Shown here piece after piece: positions 1 through 7,758 of a stretch of DNA of 64,000 nt; position 1 is the stretch's first letter; each line of letters opens with the position of its first letter. The notes beneath the pieces were generated by a model, which saw nothing but the letters and a program-made list of their open reading frames with translations, was not told the DNA's origin and made no database searches. The stretch is taken from the NCBI GenBank assembly GCA_963739085.1, contig CAVTZA010000012.1, positions 62,001 to 126,000 on the forward strand, written 5' to 3'. This DNA is from DATFQE01 sp963739085. GTDB lineage: Bacteria; Actinomycetota; Thermoleophilia; Gaiellales; Gaiellaceae. Both the position numbers and the translations under genes were made by a program.

Positions 1-2
1 GC

Positions 3-215
3 TTTCTCTTCGCAACGATCGCCGCGGTCATCGCGATCTGGCTCGACTTCTGGCTCTCGCTGCTGATCGTGACGATTGCGCTCTTCGTCGTCACCGGGAT
101 CCTCGGGCTGCTGGCGGTGAACCACGTCAAGCGTGGTGCGCCGCCCCTGCCGGAGCAGGCGATCGAGGAGGCGAAACTGACAACGGAGGCATTGAAGAGC
201 GATGGCGACGGGTAA
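3..215 (+). CDS. phage-holin-family membrane protein, 3' end only
   Basis: The reading frame enters from the left edge and stops at TAA 213-215. The visible 70 residues contain two hydrophobic helices (about residues 1-14 and 18-40, with a short WLDFWLS link) followed by a charged tail rich in Glu and Lys. This matches the C-terminal part of the actinobacterial holin-like family (DUF1469 / Actinobacteriophage holin III), which is commonly encoded directly before DUF3618 genes, as here. The stop lies 14 bases inside the next gene, so the two are probably translationally coupled. In such chromosomal pairs the protein is a small inner-membrane protein of unknown role, not evidence of a prophage. 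The start lies outside the window. Confidence 0.7.
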   Translation, partial: FLFATIAAVIAIWLDFWLSLLIVTIALFVVTGILGLLAVNHVKRGAPPLPEQAIEEAKLTTEALKSDGDG

Positions 216-489
216 TAGCAACACGACCGACGAGCTCCGGCGCCAGATCGAGTCCGAGCGCGAGGGGCTCGCGACCGCGGTCGACACGCTGCGCGCCGAG
301 ATCAGCGAGGTGACGAACGTCTCCGCGAAGCTGAAGGCGAAGCTGCCGGCCGCCGCGGCCGGCGCGCTGGCGACGGGCTTCGTCCTCGGGGGCGGCATCG
401 GGGCGACGATGCGCCTGTTCGCGCGCAAGAGCCGCGAAGGGACCGAGAAGGCCCGCTTCGGCCGATTCCGGATCGTCGACCGCGACTAG
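202..489 (+). CDS. DUF3618 family protein
   Basis: The 95-residue product begins MATGNSNTTDELRRQIESER and has the DUF3618 layout: an N-terminal amphipathic, probably coiled-coil stretch (about 10-50), then one glycine/alanine-rich hydrophobic segment (about 52-72, AAAAGALATGFVLGGGIG) and a basic tail. Proteins of this family are small membrane-anchored proteins of unknown function found beside holin-like genes in actinobacteria. The ATG overlaps the upstream frame by 14 bases. Function cannot be stated beyond membrane association. Confidence 0.8.
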   Translation: MATGNSNTTDELRRQIESEREGLATAVDTLRAEISEVTNVSAKLKAKLPAAAAGALATGFVLGGGIGATMRLFARKSREGTEKARFGRFRIVDRD

Positions 490-494
490 CGCGG

Positions 495-1184
495 CTACGT
501 AACCCGGAAGCTCCCCTTCATCCGTGCCTTGTGCGGGTCGCAGACGTAGCGATACGTCTTGCCCTTCTTGAGGGTCACCGTCCACGTCACCGTCCCGTGG
601 AACGCGACGGCCGTCTTCTTGTTCAGGCCCGGGCCGCTGAGGTGGAAATTGTGCATGTGGGAGCGATCGCGGACGGTGATGCGGTAGCGCCCCGCCTTGA
701 GGGTCTTCACCTTTTTGCCCCCCGAGGTGAGCGAGATCGAGGCGCCGGGACCGACGGTCGCCGTGAGGCTCTTGACGCGGGGTTTCGGCGCCGGCGGTGG
801 AGGCGGCGGGGGCAGCTGCGCCGTCCCGACCGCAAATTGGCCGCGCATCATCGTCGAGTGCGGGTCGCACTGGAAGGTGTAGATGCCGTCGACGAGGTTG
901 ACCGTCCATGTGACCGTCTCGATTTCCTCGACGCCGGTGAACATGTCGACGCCCGGGCCAAGGAGGTGGAAGTTGTGCTCGATGCCCCGGTCGTTGACCG
1001 CGATGGCGTAGGTGCCCGCGTCGAGATGCGTGACGCGGCTCCCGTCGGGGTTGGAGAGGCTGATCGTGAAGCCGGGCCCGACAGTTGCGTTCAGCTGGCG
1101 CGCTTGCGCCCAGGCGGCGCTCGGCAGAAGCGCGGCAACAGCTGCCACAGCGGCGATGCACAGGGCTCGGGTTCGGTTTGTCAA
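495..1184 (-). CDS. secreted two-domain cupredoxin (plastocyanin-like) protein
   Basis: The product is an exported protein of about 229 residues with two copies of a cupredoxin-like domain joined by a proline-rich linker. A signal peptide follows the start (hydrophobic core ALCIAAVAAVAALL, cleavage likely after AWA). Each half carries the type 1 copper pattern His ... Cys-x-x-His ... Met: EHNFHLLGPG with FQCDPHSTMMRG in the first, MHNFHLSGPG with YVCDPHKARMKG in the second. It probably binds copper outside the membrane and carries electrons or stores copper. I chose the TTG at 1184 because an AGGGGGGA ribosome site lies just before it and the signal peptide starts there; the longer frame to 1256 adds a non-signal leader. 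It is transcribed divergently from the cNMP-binding gene. Confidence 0.82.
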   Translation of the reverse strand: MTNRTRALCIAAVAAVAALLPSAAWAQARQLNATVGPGFTISLSNPDGSRVTHLDAGTYAIAVNDRGIEHNFHLLGPGVDMFTGVEEIETVTWTVNLVDGIYTFQCDPHSTMMRGQFAVGTAQLPPPPPPPAPKPRVKSLTATVGPGASISLTSGGKKVKTLKAGRYRITVRDRSHMHNFHLSGPGLNKKTAVAFHGTVTWTVTLKKGKTYRYVCDPHKARMKGSFRVT

Positions 1185-1276
1185 CGGTCCCCCCTCGGTC
1201 GTTTTCGGGTCCCCGTAGGTACGCCGTCCGCTGTGAGTTGGATTGCGATGCCACATAACCGTAGACTCTCGCAGCC

Positions 1277-1693
1277 GTGGCTCTGCGCAAGAACGCCAAA
1301 GTCGAGATGCTGAAGCGCGTGCCGCTGTTCTCGCGGTGCTCGAAGAAGGAGCTGGGCGAGATCGCCCAGATCACCGACGAGATCGACCTCCCCGAGGGCA
1401 GGGTGCTCACGAAGGAGGGTGCGTCTGGCCGCGAGTTCTTCGTCCTCGTCGAGGGCAACGCGGACGTGCGACGGAAACGGCGCAAGGTCGGCACGCTCGG
1501 GCCGGGCGACTTCCTCGGCGAGATCGCCCTCATCACGAAGACGCCGCGAACCGCGACCGTAAAGACGACGTCGCCGGTGCGCGCGCTCGTCGTGTCGGAG
1601 CAGAACTTCCGCCGGCTCCTCGAGCGGGCCCCTCAGGTGCAGATCAAGGTGCTCGAAGCGCTCGCCGAGCGCGTCGCCGCGACCAGCCTCTAG
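1277..1693 (+). CDS. cyclic nucleotide-binding (Crp-type sensor) domain protein
   Basis: The 138-residue protein is a single cNMP-binding beta-roll domain. The family pattern is visible: an N-terminal LKRVPLFSRCSKKELGEIA helix, the entry LPEGRVLTKEGASG, the phosphate-binding cassette GPGDFLGEIALITKTPRTAT (Gly, Glu and the Arg that contacts the cyclic phosphate), and a C-terminal helix. No helix-turn-helix DNA-binding domain follows, so this is not a full Crp regulator; it may be a free-standing sensor or act with a partner. It starts with GTG. A class III cyclase lies at about 15.6 kb, but no direct link is shown. Confidence 0.82.
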   Translation: MALRKNAKVEMLKRVPLFSRCSKKELGEIAQITDEIDLPEGRVLTKEGASGREFFVLVEGNADVRRKRRKVGTLGPGDFLGEIALITKTPRTATVKTTSPVRALVVSEQNFRRLLERAPQVQIKVLEALAERVAATSL

Positions 1694-1699
1694 CGCGGC

Positions 1700-3988
1700 T
1701 TAGGCGCGCGGCTCCGCCCCGAAGCGCTCGCGCAACGCCGCAACGATTCGCTCGCGCATCCCCGCTGCCTCCTCGTCCGACAGCGTCCGGTCGGACGCCT
1801 GGAACGAGAGCGCGAGCGCGACCGACTTGCGCCCCTCGGGCACGGGCTCGCCGCGGTAGACGTCGAACACGCGCGCCTCGCGCAGCTCGGAAACGGCGCC
1901 CCGGGCCGCGTCGACGAGCTCGCCCGCCGGCACGTCCTCGTCGACGACCACAGCCAGGTCCTGCCGCAGTGCCGGGTAGGTGATGACGTCGTCGTACTCG
2001 ATGCGCTCGGGCACCTCGGCGAACAGCGTGTCGAGGTCGAGCTCGAACGCGCCGAAGCCCTCGCCGCCGAGCGCGGGATGGAGCTCGCCGACCCACCCCG
2101 AATCGACGCGGGCAGCCTTGCCGGGGTGGAGGAAGGGCTCATCGGTGCGTTCGAAGCGGGGCTCGAGCTTCAACGCCTCGTACAGCGCCTCGACCGCGCC
2201 CTTGGCGGCGAAGAAGCCGCCGCTCGCGATCCCGCCCACACGCCAGTGCTCGTCGGGAAGCTGCGCGCCGCTCGGGAGGTAGACGCGCGCGATCTCGAAG
2301 AGCGCCACCGAGTCGAGGCCGAGATCGATGTTGTGGCGGGCGGACGCCAGCAGGCCGTCGAGGAGCGTCGTGCGCAGGACTCGAAGCTCCGCCGAGATCG
2401 GCTCGGGGACGACGAGGGCCCGAGGGTCGCGATCGGACGCCTGCAGCGACCAGGTGTACGCCTCCGAGTAACCGGACCCGACGAGCACGTCCTCGACGAG
2501 CCGGCGCAGGCGCTGCTCCTTGCTGAGCCGACCGAAGACGGCGCGGCGCAGGGGCAGAGTGAAGGGCACGTCCTCGAGCCGGAAGCGCGCGATCTCCTCG
2601 ACGAGATCGATCTCACGCGTCACGTCCCGCGCCCGCCAGGTCGGAACCGTGACCGTCCAGTCGTCCGCGACGCTGAAACCGAGCCGCTCGAGGATGTCGC
2701 GTTGTTCCTGCGGCTCGACCTCGAGCCCGTTCACGGCGTCAGCACGCTCGGGGCGCAGGCGGACGACAGGCGGCTCTGGCAGCGGCCCGGTCGCCTCAGC
2801 CTCGCCCACCCAACGCGCGCCGGCGTTGGCGACGATCAACTCGGTCGCCAGCACGGCGGCCGGCCGGGCGAGGTGCGGGTCGATGCCCTTCTCCCACCGG
2901 TTGGATGCCTCGCTGCGCAGACGCAGCCGCTCGGAGCTGCGCAGGATGCCGACCGGCTCGAAGTTGGCGGCCTCGAGCAGGACGTTCGTCGTCGCGTCCG
3001 TGACCTCGCTGTCCTCGCCGCCCATGATCCCGGCGATCGCGACCGGCCGCTCGCCGTCGGTGATCAGCAGGTCCGCGGGTTCGAGCTTCCGCACGGTGCC
3101 GTCGAGCGTCTGGATCTCCTCGCCTGGACGCGCTCGCCGGACGAGTATGCGGCCGTCGGCGAGGCGGTCGGCGTCGAAGCCGTGCAGCGGGCTCCCGAGC
3201 GCGAGCATCGCGTAGTTGGTCGCATCGACCACGTTCGAGATCGGGCGCATCCCCGCAGCGACGAGGCGTGCCCGCAGCCACGGGGGGGATGGAGCGATGG
3301 TGACGTCGCGGAAGAGCCGGCCGATGTAGAGCGGACAGCCCTCGTAGTCCTCGACGACGATCTCTACGGCCTCGTCAGCCGCGCGTTCGGGCTCGCTCCC
3401 AACCATCGGCTTGAGCTCCCCGCCTGTGAGCGCAGCGACCTCGCGGGCGATCCCATGGATGGAGAGCAGATCCGGCCGGTTCGGCGTCGTCTCGACCTCG
3501 AGCACGTCCTCACCCAAGGGGAGTACGTCGCCGAGGGGCGTCCCCGGCTCGTGGGGCTCGGCCAGCACGAGGATGCCCGTGTGATCCTGCCCGAGCTCGA
3601 GCTCCCGCTCGGACAGGATCATCCCGTCGGAGACCTCGCCGCGCAGCTTCGCCCGCTCGAGGCGCTGGCCGTCCGGAAGAACCGCTCCCGGCAGCGCGAC
3701 GGCCACCGTCGCGCCCGAGCCGAAGTTCCAGGCGCCGCACACGATCTGGCGCGGCTCGCCCTCGCCGACGTCCACCCGACACAGCTGGAGGCGGTCCGCG
3801 TTGGGGTGCTTGCCCGCCTCGACCACACGGCCGACCCGGTAGAAGCCGAGGTTGCCGTCGAGGTCGGGCACGCCGCGGCGCGCAATCCGCTCGACCTCGA
3901 GCGTCGAGATGCTCAGCCGCTCGGCGATCTCCTCGGTCGACGCCGGGGTGTCGACGTAGTCGCGAAGCCAGGAGACAGGAACCTTCAT
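1700..3988 (-). CDS. pheT: phenylalanine--tRNA ligase beta subunit
   Basis: This 762-residue protein is the beta chain of the alpha2-beta2 cytosolic enzyme that charges tRNA-Phe. The N-terminus MKVPVSWLRDYVDTPAS is typical for bacterial PheT; it is followed by the EMAP/tRNA-binding-like domain (about 40-150, GKHPNADRLQLCRVDVG), the B3/B4 editing region (NVVDATNYAMLALGSPLHGF), B5 domains (NRPDLLSIHGIAREVAALTG), and the C-terminal ferredoxin-fold anticodon-binding domain. I used the ATG at 3988 and not the longer open frame to 4213, because that extension overlaps pheS and is not conserved. It lies seven bases after pheS in an operon. Its stop faces the cNMP-binding gene across six bases. Confidence 0.97.
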   Translation of the reverse strand: MKVPVSWLRDYVDTPASTEEIAERLSISTLEVERIARRGVPDLDGNLGFYRVGRVVEAGKHPNADRLQLCRVDVGEGEPRQIVCGAWNFGSGATVAVALPGAVLPDGQRLERAKLRGEVSDGMILSERELELGQDHTGILVLAEPHEPGTPLGDVLPLGEDVLEVETTPNRPDLLSIHGIAREVAALTGGELKPMVGSEPERAADEAVEIVVEDYEGCPLYIGRLFRDVTIAPSPPWLRARLVAAGMRPISNVVDATNYAMLALGSPLHGFDADRLADGRILVRRARPGEEIQTLDGTVRKLEPADLLITDGERPVAIAGIMGGEDSEVTDATTNVLLEAANFEPVGILRSSERLRLRSEASNRWEKGIDPHLARPAAVLATELIVANAGARWVGEAEATGPLPEPPVVRLRPERADAVNGLEVEPQEQRDILERLGFSVADDWTVTVPTWRARDVTREIDLVEEIARFRLEDVPFTLPLRRAVFGRLSKEQRLRRLVEDVLVGSGYSEAYTWSLQASDRDPRALVVPEPISAELRVLRTTLLDGLLASARHNIDLGLDSVALFEIARVYLPSGAQLPDEHWRVGGIASGGFFAAKGAVEALYEALKLEPRFERTDEPFLHPGKAARVDSGWVGELHPALGGEGFGAFELDLDTLFAEVPERIEYDDVITYPALRQDLAVVVDEDVPAGELVDAARGAVSELREARVFDVYRGEPVPEGRKSVALALSFQASDRTLSDEEAAGMRERIVAALRERFGAEPRA

Positions 3989-3995
3989 GGGCAGC

Positions 3996-4991
3996 TCAGA
4001 ACTGTGAGAGGAGACGGAGGTCGTTCTGCCAGAGCTCGCGCAGGTCGGGCAGGCCGTGGCGGAGGACGGCGATCCGCTCCAGCCCCCAGCCGAACGCGAA
4101 GCCGGTCCATTCCTCGGGGTCGTAGCCGACGAACTCGAACAGCTTGGGATCGACCATCCCGGCGCCCCCGACCTCGATCCAGCCCGAATGACGGCAGACG
4201 GGACAGCCCGCACCGTTGCACAGGAAGCAGGAGACGTACGCCTCGATCGAAGGCTCGGTGAACGGGAAGAAATGCGTGGCGAAACGGACGTCGCGGTCCT
4301 CGCCGAACAGCGCCCGCATCAGGTAGGCGAGTGTTCCCTTGAGGTCGGCGAGCGTGATCCCGCGATCGACGGCGAGGCCCTCCACCTGGTGGAAGATCGG
4401 GGTATGCGTCGCGTCGGGCGTGTCACGCCGGTACACACGACCCGCCGAGATCATGTAGATCGGCGGCTCGCGCTCCTCCATCGTCTGGATCTGCGAGGGC
4501 GAGGTCTCGGTGCGGAGCACGACGTCGGCGTCCAGGAAGAGCGTGTGCAGCGGCGAGCGCGTCGGATGGCTCTCCGACATGTTGAGCGCATCGAAGTTGT
4601 AGTGCGTCGTCTCGACCTCGCGGCCGTCGACGACCATGTAGCCGAGCCCGAGGAAGATGTCCTCCACCTCACGCCGGATCTGCGTGATGAGGTGCAGGTG
4701 ACCGCGGACGGAGCGGATGCCCGGAAGCGTGACGTCGACCCGCTCCTCGCTCAGACTGCGGTCGAGCTCGCTGCGGTCGAGGACTTCCTTGCGGTCGGCG
4801 ACGGCCCGCTCGATCGCCTCGCGTGCGCTGTTGAGCGCCTGCCCCGACTCACGGTCGCGCACTTCGCGGAGCGCCTGCTTCAGGTCGCTCTTGCGGCCAA
4901 GGTAACGGACGCGCGCACCGTCCAGCTCCTCGGCGGTGGAGGCACCCGCAATCGCGCTCAGAGCCTCGCTTTCAAGCGCCTTCGCATCCAC
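3996..4991 (-). CDS. pheS: phenylalanine--tRNA ligase alpha subunit
   Basis: The 331-residue alpha subunit forms the adenylation site with PheT. The N-terminal coiled-coil (about 1-90, LGRKSDLKQALREVRDRESG) binds tRNA. Class II motifs are clear: RRDTPDATHTPIFHQVEG (motif 2 region), GAGMVDPKLFEFVGYDPEEW, and motif 3 FAFGWGLERIAVLRHGLPD. The insert CFLCNGAGCPVCRHSGWIE is typical of bacterial PheS. It is the first gene of the pheST operon. About 20 bases before the start, on the transcribed strand, there is a short hairpin (AAAGGGC paired with GCCCCTT); I see no T-box features, so its role is unknown. Confidence 0.97.
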   Translation of the reverse strand: MDAKALESEALSAIAGASTAEELDGARVRYLGRKSDLKQALREVRDRESGQALNSAREAIERAVADRKEVLDRSELDRSLSEERVDVTLPGIRSVRGHLHLITQIRREVEDIFLGLGYMVVDGREVETTHYNFDALNMSESHPTRSPLHTLFLDADVVLRTETSPSQIQTMEEREPPIYMISAGRVYRRDTPDATHTPIFHQVEGLAVDRGITLADLKGTLAYLMRALFGEDRDVRFATHFFPFTEPSIEAYVSCFLCNGAGCPVCRHSGWIEVGGAGMVDPKLFEFVGYDPEEWTGFAFGWGLERIAVLRHGLPDLRELWQNDLRLLSQF

Positions 4992-5185
4992 CGTGCGACT
5001 GTACCAAGGGGCTGCCGTTGGCCCTTTCGTCCGTGTCCCTCCGCTGGGGCCGGCCGCTTGCCTCCCTCCGTTTTCAGCCTATCGGCGAAGCTGTGACGGA
5101 GGTGTGTCGGGAATGAGCCGAATGCGAGCCGAGTCGAGCCCGTACGACGCGATCGCCGGAGCTCTACGACCCGTGGAGCCGCAGC

Positions 5186-5839
5186 GTGGTCGAGGACGTC
5201 GCCTTCTACCTGGAGGAGGCGCACAACGCACGACCGCCCGTCGTCGAGCTCGGCGTGGGCACCGGCCGGATCGCCGTCCCGATCGCAGCCGACGGGATCG
5301 AGGTGATCGGCGTGGATTCCTCGGCGGGCATGCTCGAGGTCTGCGCCGAGCGAGCGCGCCTCGCCGGCGTCACGGAGCGCCTCGACCTGCGCCTCGGCGA
5401 CCTCCGCGACCCGCCCGTCGAAGGCCCTGTCGAGCTCGTCATCTGCCCGTTCCGGTCGTTCCTGCACCTCGAGGACGACGACGATCGACGCGCCGGGCTC
5501 GCCGCCGTCCACCGGCTGCTGGCCCCGGGCGGGCGCCTCGCGTTCGACGTCTTCGCGCCGGGCAAGGACGACATCGAGCAGACGCACGGCCGCTGGCTCG
5601 AGCGCGAGCCCGGGATCGAGGAGCGCGCGCTCTGGGACGAGGAGCGCCGGCGGCTCGTCCTCACCGTCCGCGGCGCCGACGCGGAGACGACGATGTCGCT
5701 CGCCTGGTTGGCCCCGGAGGAATGGCGCGCGCTTCTCCTCGGCGCCGGGTTCGAGATCGAGGCGCACTACGGCTGGTTCGACCGCAGCCGCTGGCGCGGC
5801 GGCGAGGACAGCATCTGGATCGCGCGGAGACCGGCATGA
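5186..5839 (+). CDS. class I SAM-dependent methyltransferase, 5' end frameshifted
   Basis: The 217-residue frame is a Rossmann-fold methyltransferase: motif I VVELGVGTGRIAVPIA, the acidic loop GVDSSAGML, the motif II region LRLGDLRD and PGGRLAFDVFAPG. The substrate is unknown. The conserved N-terminus of this family lies partly in another frame: from ATG 5113 the sequence reads MSRMRAESSPYDAIA, then one extra G near 5158 shifts it, and the frame used here continues ELYDPWSRSVVEDVAFYLEE. Removing that base restores a continuous protein from 5113. The stop overlaps the next start (ATGA), so the two are coupled. The annotated GTG at 5186 is therefore only the first start in the remaining frame. 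Confidence 0.85.
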   Translation: MVEDVAFYLEEAHNARPPVVELGVGTGRIAVPIAADGIEVIGVDSSAGMLEVCAERARLAGVTERLDLRLGDLRDPPVEGPVELVICPFRSFLHLEDDDDRRAGLAAVHRLLAPGGRLAFDVFAPGKDDIEQTHGRWLEREPGIEERALWDEERRRLVLTVRGADAETTMSLAWLAPEEWRALLLGAGFEIEAHYGWFDRSRWRGGEDSIWIARRPA

Positions 5840-6018
5840 GGTTCTGGCGACGACGCCGGCGCAATCCTGCCGCCGAGCGCGAACTCGACGAGCGCGGCGA
5901 CGAGATCTCCAACGAGCTCGTCGAGCGTGGGATGGAAGACCTCGACCGGCGGCACGGGATCCTCGGGAGCCTGGAGCGCCGGCTCGACCCGCCGGACAAG
6001 CGGAAGGAACGACCCTAG
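5836..6018 (+). CDS. small charged protein of unknown function
   Basis: A 60-residue protein very rich in Arg, Glu and Asp (MRFWRRRRRNPAAERELDER at its N-terminus). It has no membrane segment and no motif I recognise. Evidence for a real gene is the ATGA overlap with the methyltransferase stop, the consistent codon usage and the tight packing; its stop overlaps the converging MOSC gene by four bases. Confidence 0.55.
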   Translation: MRFWRRRRRNPAAERELDERGDEISNELVERGMEDLDRRHGILGSLERRLDPPDKRKERP

Positions 6019-6434
6019 AGCGGCTCGACCGTGTCGCCGAGGGCGACCTCGCCGCCCTCGAGCACCCGCGCGAGCATCCCACGCCGACCTTCCAACTGGT
6101 CGCGGAGGCCCGGACGGATCGCCTCCATCCGCTCGCACGGGTCGCACACCATCGTCACCTCGAACACGGCCTCGCCGATCCGAACTCGTTGACCGACCGG
6201 CCACGACTGGACGTCGGCGCCGTCGATCGTGAAATTCTCGCGGATCCGACCAGGCTCGACGTCGACGGCGTCGAGGTGCTCCCTCGAGGCGAAGAGCACC
6301 TGGCGCTTCCCACCCGGCCGCGCGTGTGCGCAGCCCTCGAGACCGTGCTCGGCGATCGCGCGGGCACGCTCGTGCATGTCCATCCGGCCGCTGTTCCGTT
6401 CAGGTGAGGTCCAGATGCCGCTCACGGTCGCCAC
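6015..6434 (-). CDS. MOSC domain protein
   Basis: The 139-residue protein fits a single MOSC (molybdenum cofactor sulfurase C-terminal) domain, the fold that carries a sulfur or binds the molybdenum cofactor through a conserved cysteine. Family features are the pattern PGRIRENFTIDGAD, the turn VGQRVRIGEAVFEVTMVCDP with the conserved Cys, and the following Cys two residues later. Small stand-alone MOSC proteins are thought to act in sulfur transfer or metal cofactor chemistry; the substrate is unknown. It starts at GTG 6434 and ends nine bases from the rRNA methyltransferase gene, in the same orientation. Confidence 0.82.
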   Translation of the reverse strand: MATVSGIWTSPERNSGRMDMHERARAIAEHGLEGCAHARPGGKRQVLFASREHLDAVDVEPGRIRENFTIDGADVQSWPVGQRVRIGEAVFEVTMVCDPCERMEAIRPGLRDQLEGRRGMLARVLEGGEVALGDTVEPL

Positions 6435-6443
6435 GAAACGAGT

Positions 6444-7175
6444 CTAGCCCCGGCGTCGGCGCCACTCGTAGAGCGCGATTGCTGCGGCGATCGCGACGTT
6501 CAGGGACTCGGCATGCGGGGCGAGTGGTATCGCGGCGAGAACGTCGCAGTCGGCGACGACCTCGGCGGGCAGTCCCTCCCGCTCGGCGCCCAGGACGAAT
6601 GTGGCGCGCTCGTCGAGGTCGAGCTCCGCCAGCGGCGAGCCTTGCCGCGCGACGAGCGCGATTCGCGGCCGTGAGCTCTCGTCGAAGCGCCCGAGCGGAA
6701 CGCGGAACACTGCGCCGGCGGACGCCCGGAGCGCCTTGGGGCCCGTCGGGTCGGCGCAGCCCGGCGACAGTGCGACGAAGGCCGGCCCGAGTCCGTCCGA
6801 CGCTCGCAGTATCGTGCCGATGTTGCCTGGATCGCCAACATGCCAGAGAGCCAAGCCCACGGATGGCCCGCCGGCCGCGTCCAGCCGCGGCAGGTCGGCC
6901 TTGCGGAACACGGCGATGATCCGCGGTGGATGACCGAGCGCTGACACCTCCGCGAGCAGCCGCGGCTCTACCCGCTCCGCATTGCTCAGCCCGGGGAGTT
7001 GTCCCGGTTCCCGCTCGGCGTCGACCAGCACCTCGACGGGCTCCAGTCCGGCTTCGAGCGCCGCCGCGACCAGGTCTTCGCCTTCACAACTGAACAGTCC
7101 GAGCCGCTCCCGCTGCCGGCGGCTGTGCAGCCGTCGCAGGAGACGCAGTCGTTGGTTGTGCGCGGAGGTGATCAC
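6444..7175 (-). CDS. TrmH/SpoU-family RNA 2'-O-methyltransferase
   Basis: The 243-residue protein is a SPOUT (trefoil-knot) methyltransferase that uses SAM to methylate a ribose 2'-OH in rRNA or tRNA. The N-terminus VITSAHNQRLRLLRRLHSRR and the substrate-binding domain are typical of the family that sits after rplT in many bacteria. Motif 1 is WHVGDPGNIGTILRASDGLG, motif 2 FVLGAEREGLPAEV and motif 3 IPLAPHAESLNVAIAAAIAL. I chose GTG 7175 because the protein aligns from VITSAHN; the longer frame to 7532 overlaps rplT. It follows rplT by 19 bases and is probably in the infC-rpmI-rplT operon. Confidence 0.9.
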   Translation of the reverse strand: MITSAHNQRLRLLRRLHSRRQRERLGLFSCEGEDLVAAALEAGLEPVEVLVDAEREPGQLPGLSNAERVEPRLLAEVSALGHPPRIIAVFRKADLPRLDAAGGPSVGLALWHVGDPGNIGTILRASDGLGPAFVALSPGCADPTGPKALRASAGAVFRVPLGRFDESSRPRIALVARQGSPLAELDLDERATFVLGAEREGLPAEVVADCDVLAAIPLAPHAESLNVAIAAAIALYEWRRRRG

Positions 7176-7194
7176 CCGCCGCGGGGCCGCGCGG

Positions 7195-7557
7195 TCAGCT
7201 CTTCTGCAGTGCGGACTTCGCCTGCTCGGCGATCTTCCCGAAGGCTTCCGGATCGCTGACGGCGAGGTCTGCGAGCACCTTGCGGTCGAGCTCGATCTCC
7301 GCCTTGCGCAGTCCGGCGATGAACTGGTTATAGGAGAGACCGTGCCCGCGGGCGGCGGCGTTGATACGCAAGATCCAGAGGCGCCGGAACACACGCTTCT
7401 TCTGCTTGCGGTCGCGGTACGCGTAGACGAGCGAGTGCTCGACCTGCTCCTTCGCCTTGCGGTAGCTCGTGTGCTTCTGGCCCCAGTAGCCCTTCGCCTG
7501 GCCGAGAACCTTGCGCCGCTTCTTGCGGGCATGGACCGATCGCTTGACGCGGGGCAC
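7195..7557 (-). CDS. rplT: 50S ribosomal protein L20
   Basis: The 120-residue protein matches L20 along its length: basic N-terminal tail MPRVKRSVHARKKRRKVLGQ, core GYWGQKHTSYRKAKEQV, and the globular part RLWILRINAAARGHGLSYNQ. L20 binds 23S rRNA early in large subunit assembly. The start is GTG, placed directly after the TAG stop of rpmI with no base between, so translation is almost certainly coupled to rpmI. Confidence 0.98.
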   Translation of the reverse strand: MPRVKRSVHARKKRRKVLGQAKGYWGQKHTSYRKAKEQVEHSLVYAYRDRKQKKRVFRRLWILRINAAARGHGLSYNQFIAGLRKAEIELDRKVLADLAVSDPEAFGKIAEQAKSALQKS

Positions 7558-7758
7558 CTAGGAACCTCTCCCCAGCAGCCGCTTGATCTGGCGCGTGTCG
7601 CTCGAAGCGACGGGAACGTCCTTGCGGAAGCTACGCCTGCGCTTGCTCGACTTCTTTTCGAGCATGTGGCTCTTCATCGCGCGCCGGCGCAGGACCTTGC
7701 CCGCCCCGGTCAGCTTGAACCGCTTCTTCGCTCCGCTGTGTCTCTTCACCTTTGGCAT
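7558..7758 (-). CDS. rpmI: 50S ribosomal protein L35
   Basis: The 66-residue basic protein MPKVKRHSGAKKRFKLTGAG matches L35. It lies between infC and rplT, the standard bacterial order. ATG 7758 is preceded by a weak purine-rich site. The whole first two thirds of this gene are also covered, in another frame, by the open end of infC, which is unusual. Its stop codon abuts the rplT start. Confidence 0.97.
   Translation of the reverse strand: MPKVKRHSGAKKRFKLTGAGKVLRRRAMKSHMLEKKSSKRRRSFRKDVPVASSDTRQIKRLLGRGS

Noticed and set aside
202..489. Prophage remnant at the left edge because of the holin-like gene
   Set aside because: Holin-like plus DUF3618 is a normal actinobacterial chromosomal pair; no other phage gene is present.
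2078..4261. Very long plus-strand frame of 727 codons opposite pheT
   Set aside because: It is the antisense shadow of pheST in GC-rich DNA: low-complexity, Arg/Asp/Leu-rich, no domain.
4992..5112. T-box or attenuator before pheS
   Set aside because: One short hairpin is visible, but no specifier loop, no T-box sequence and no terminator T-tract.
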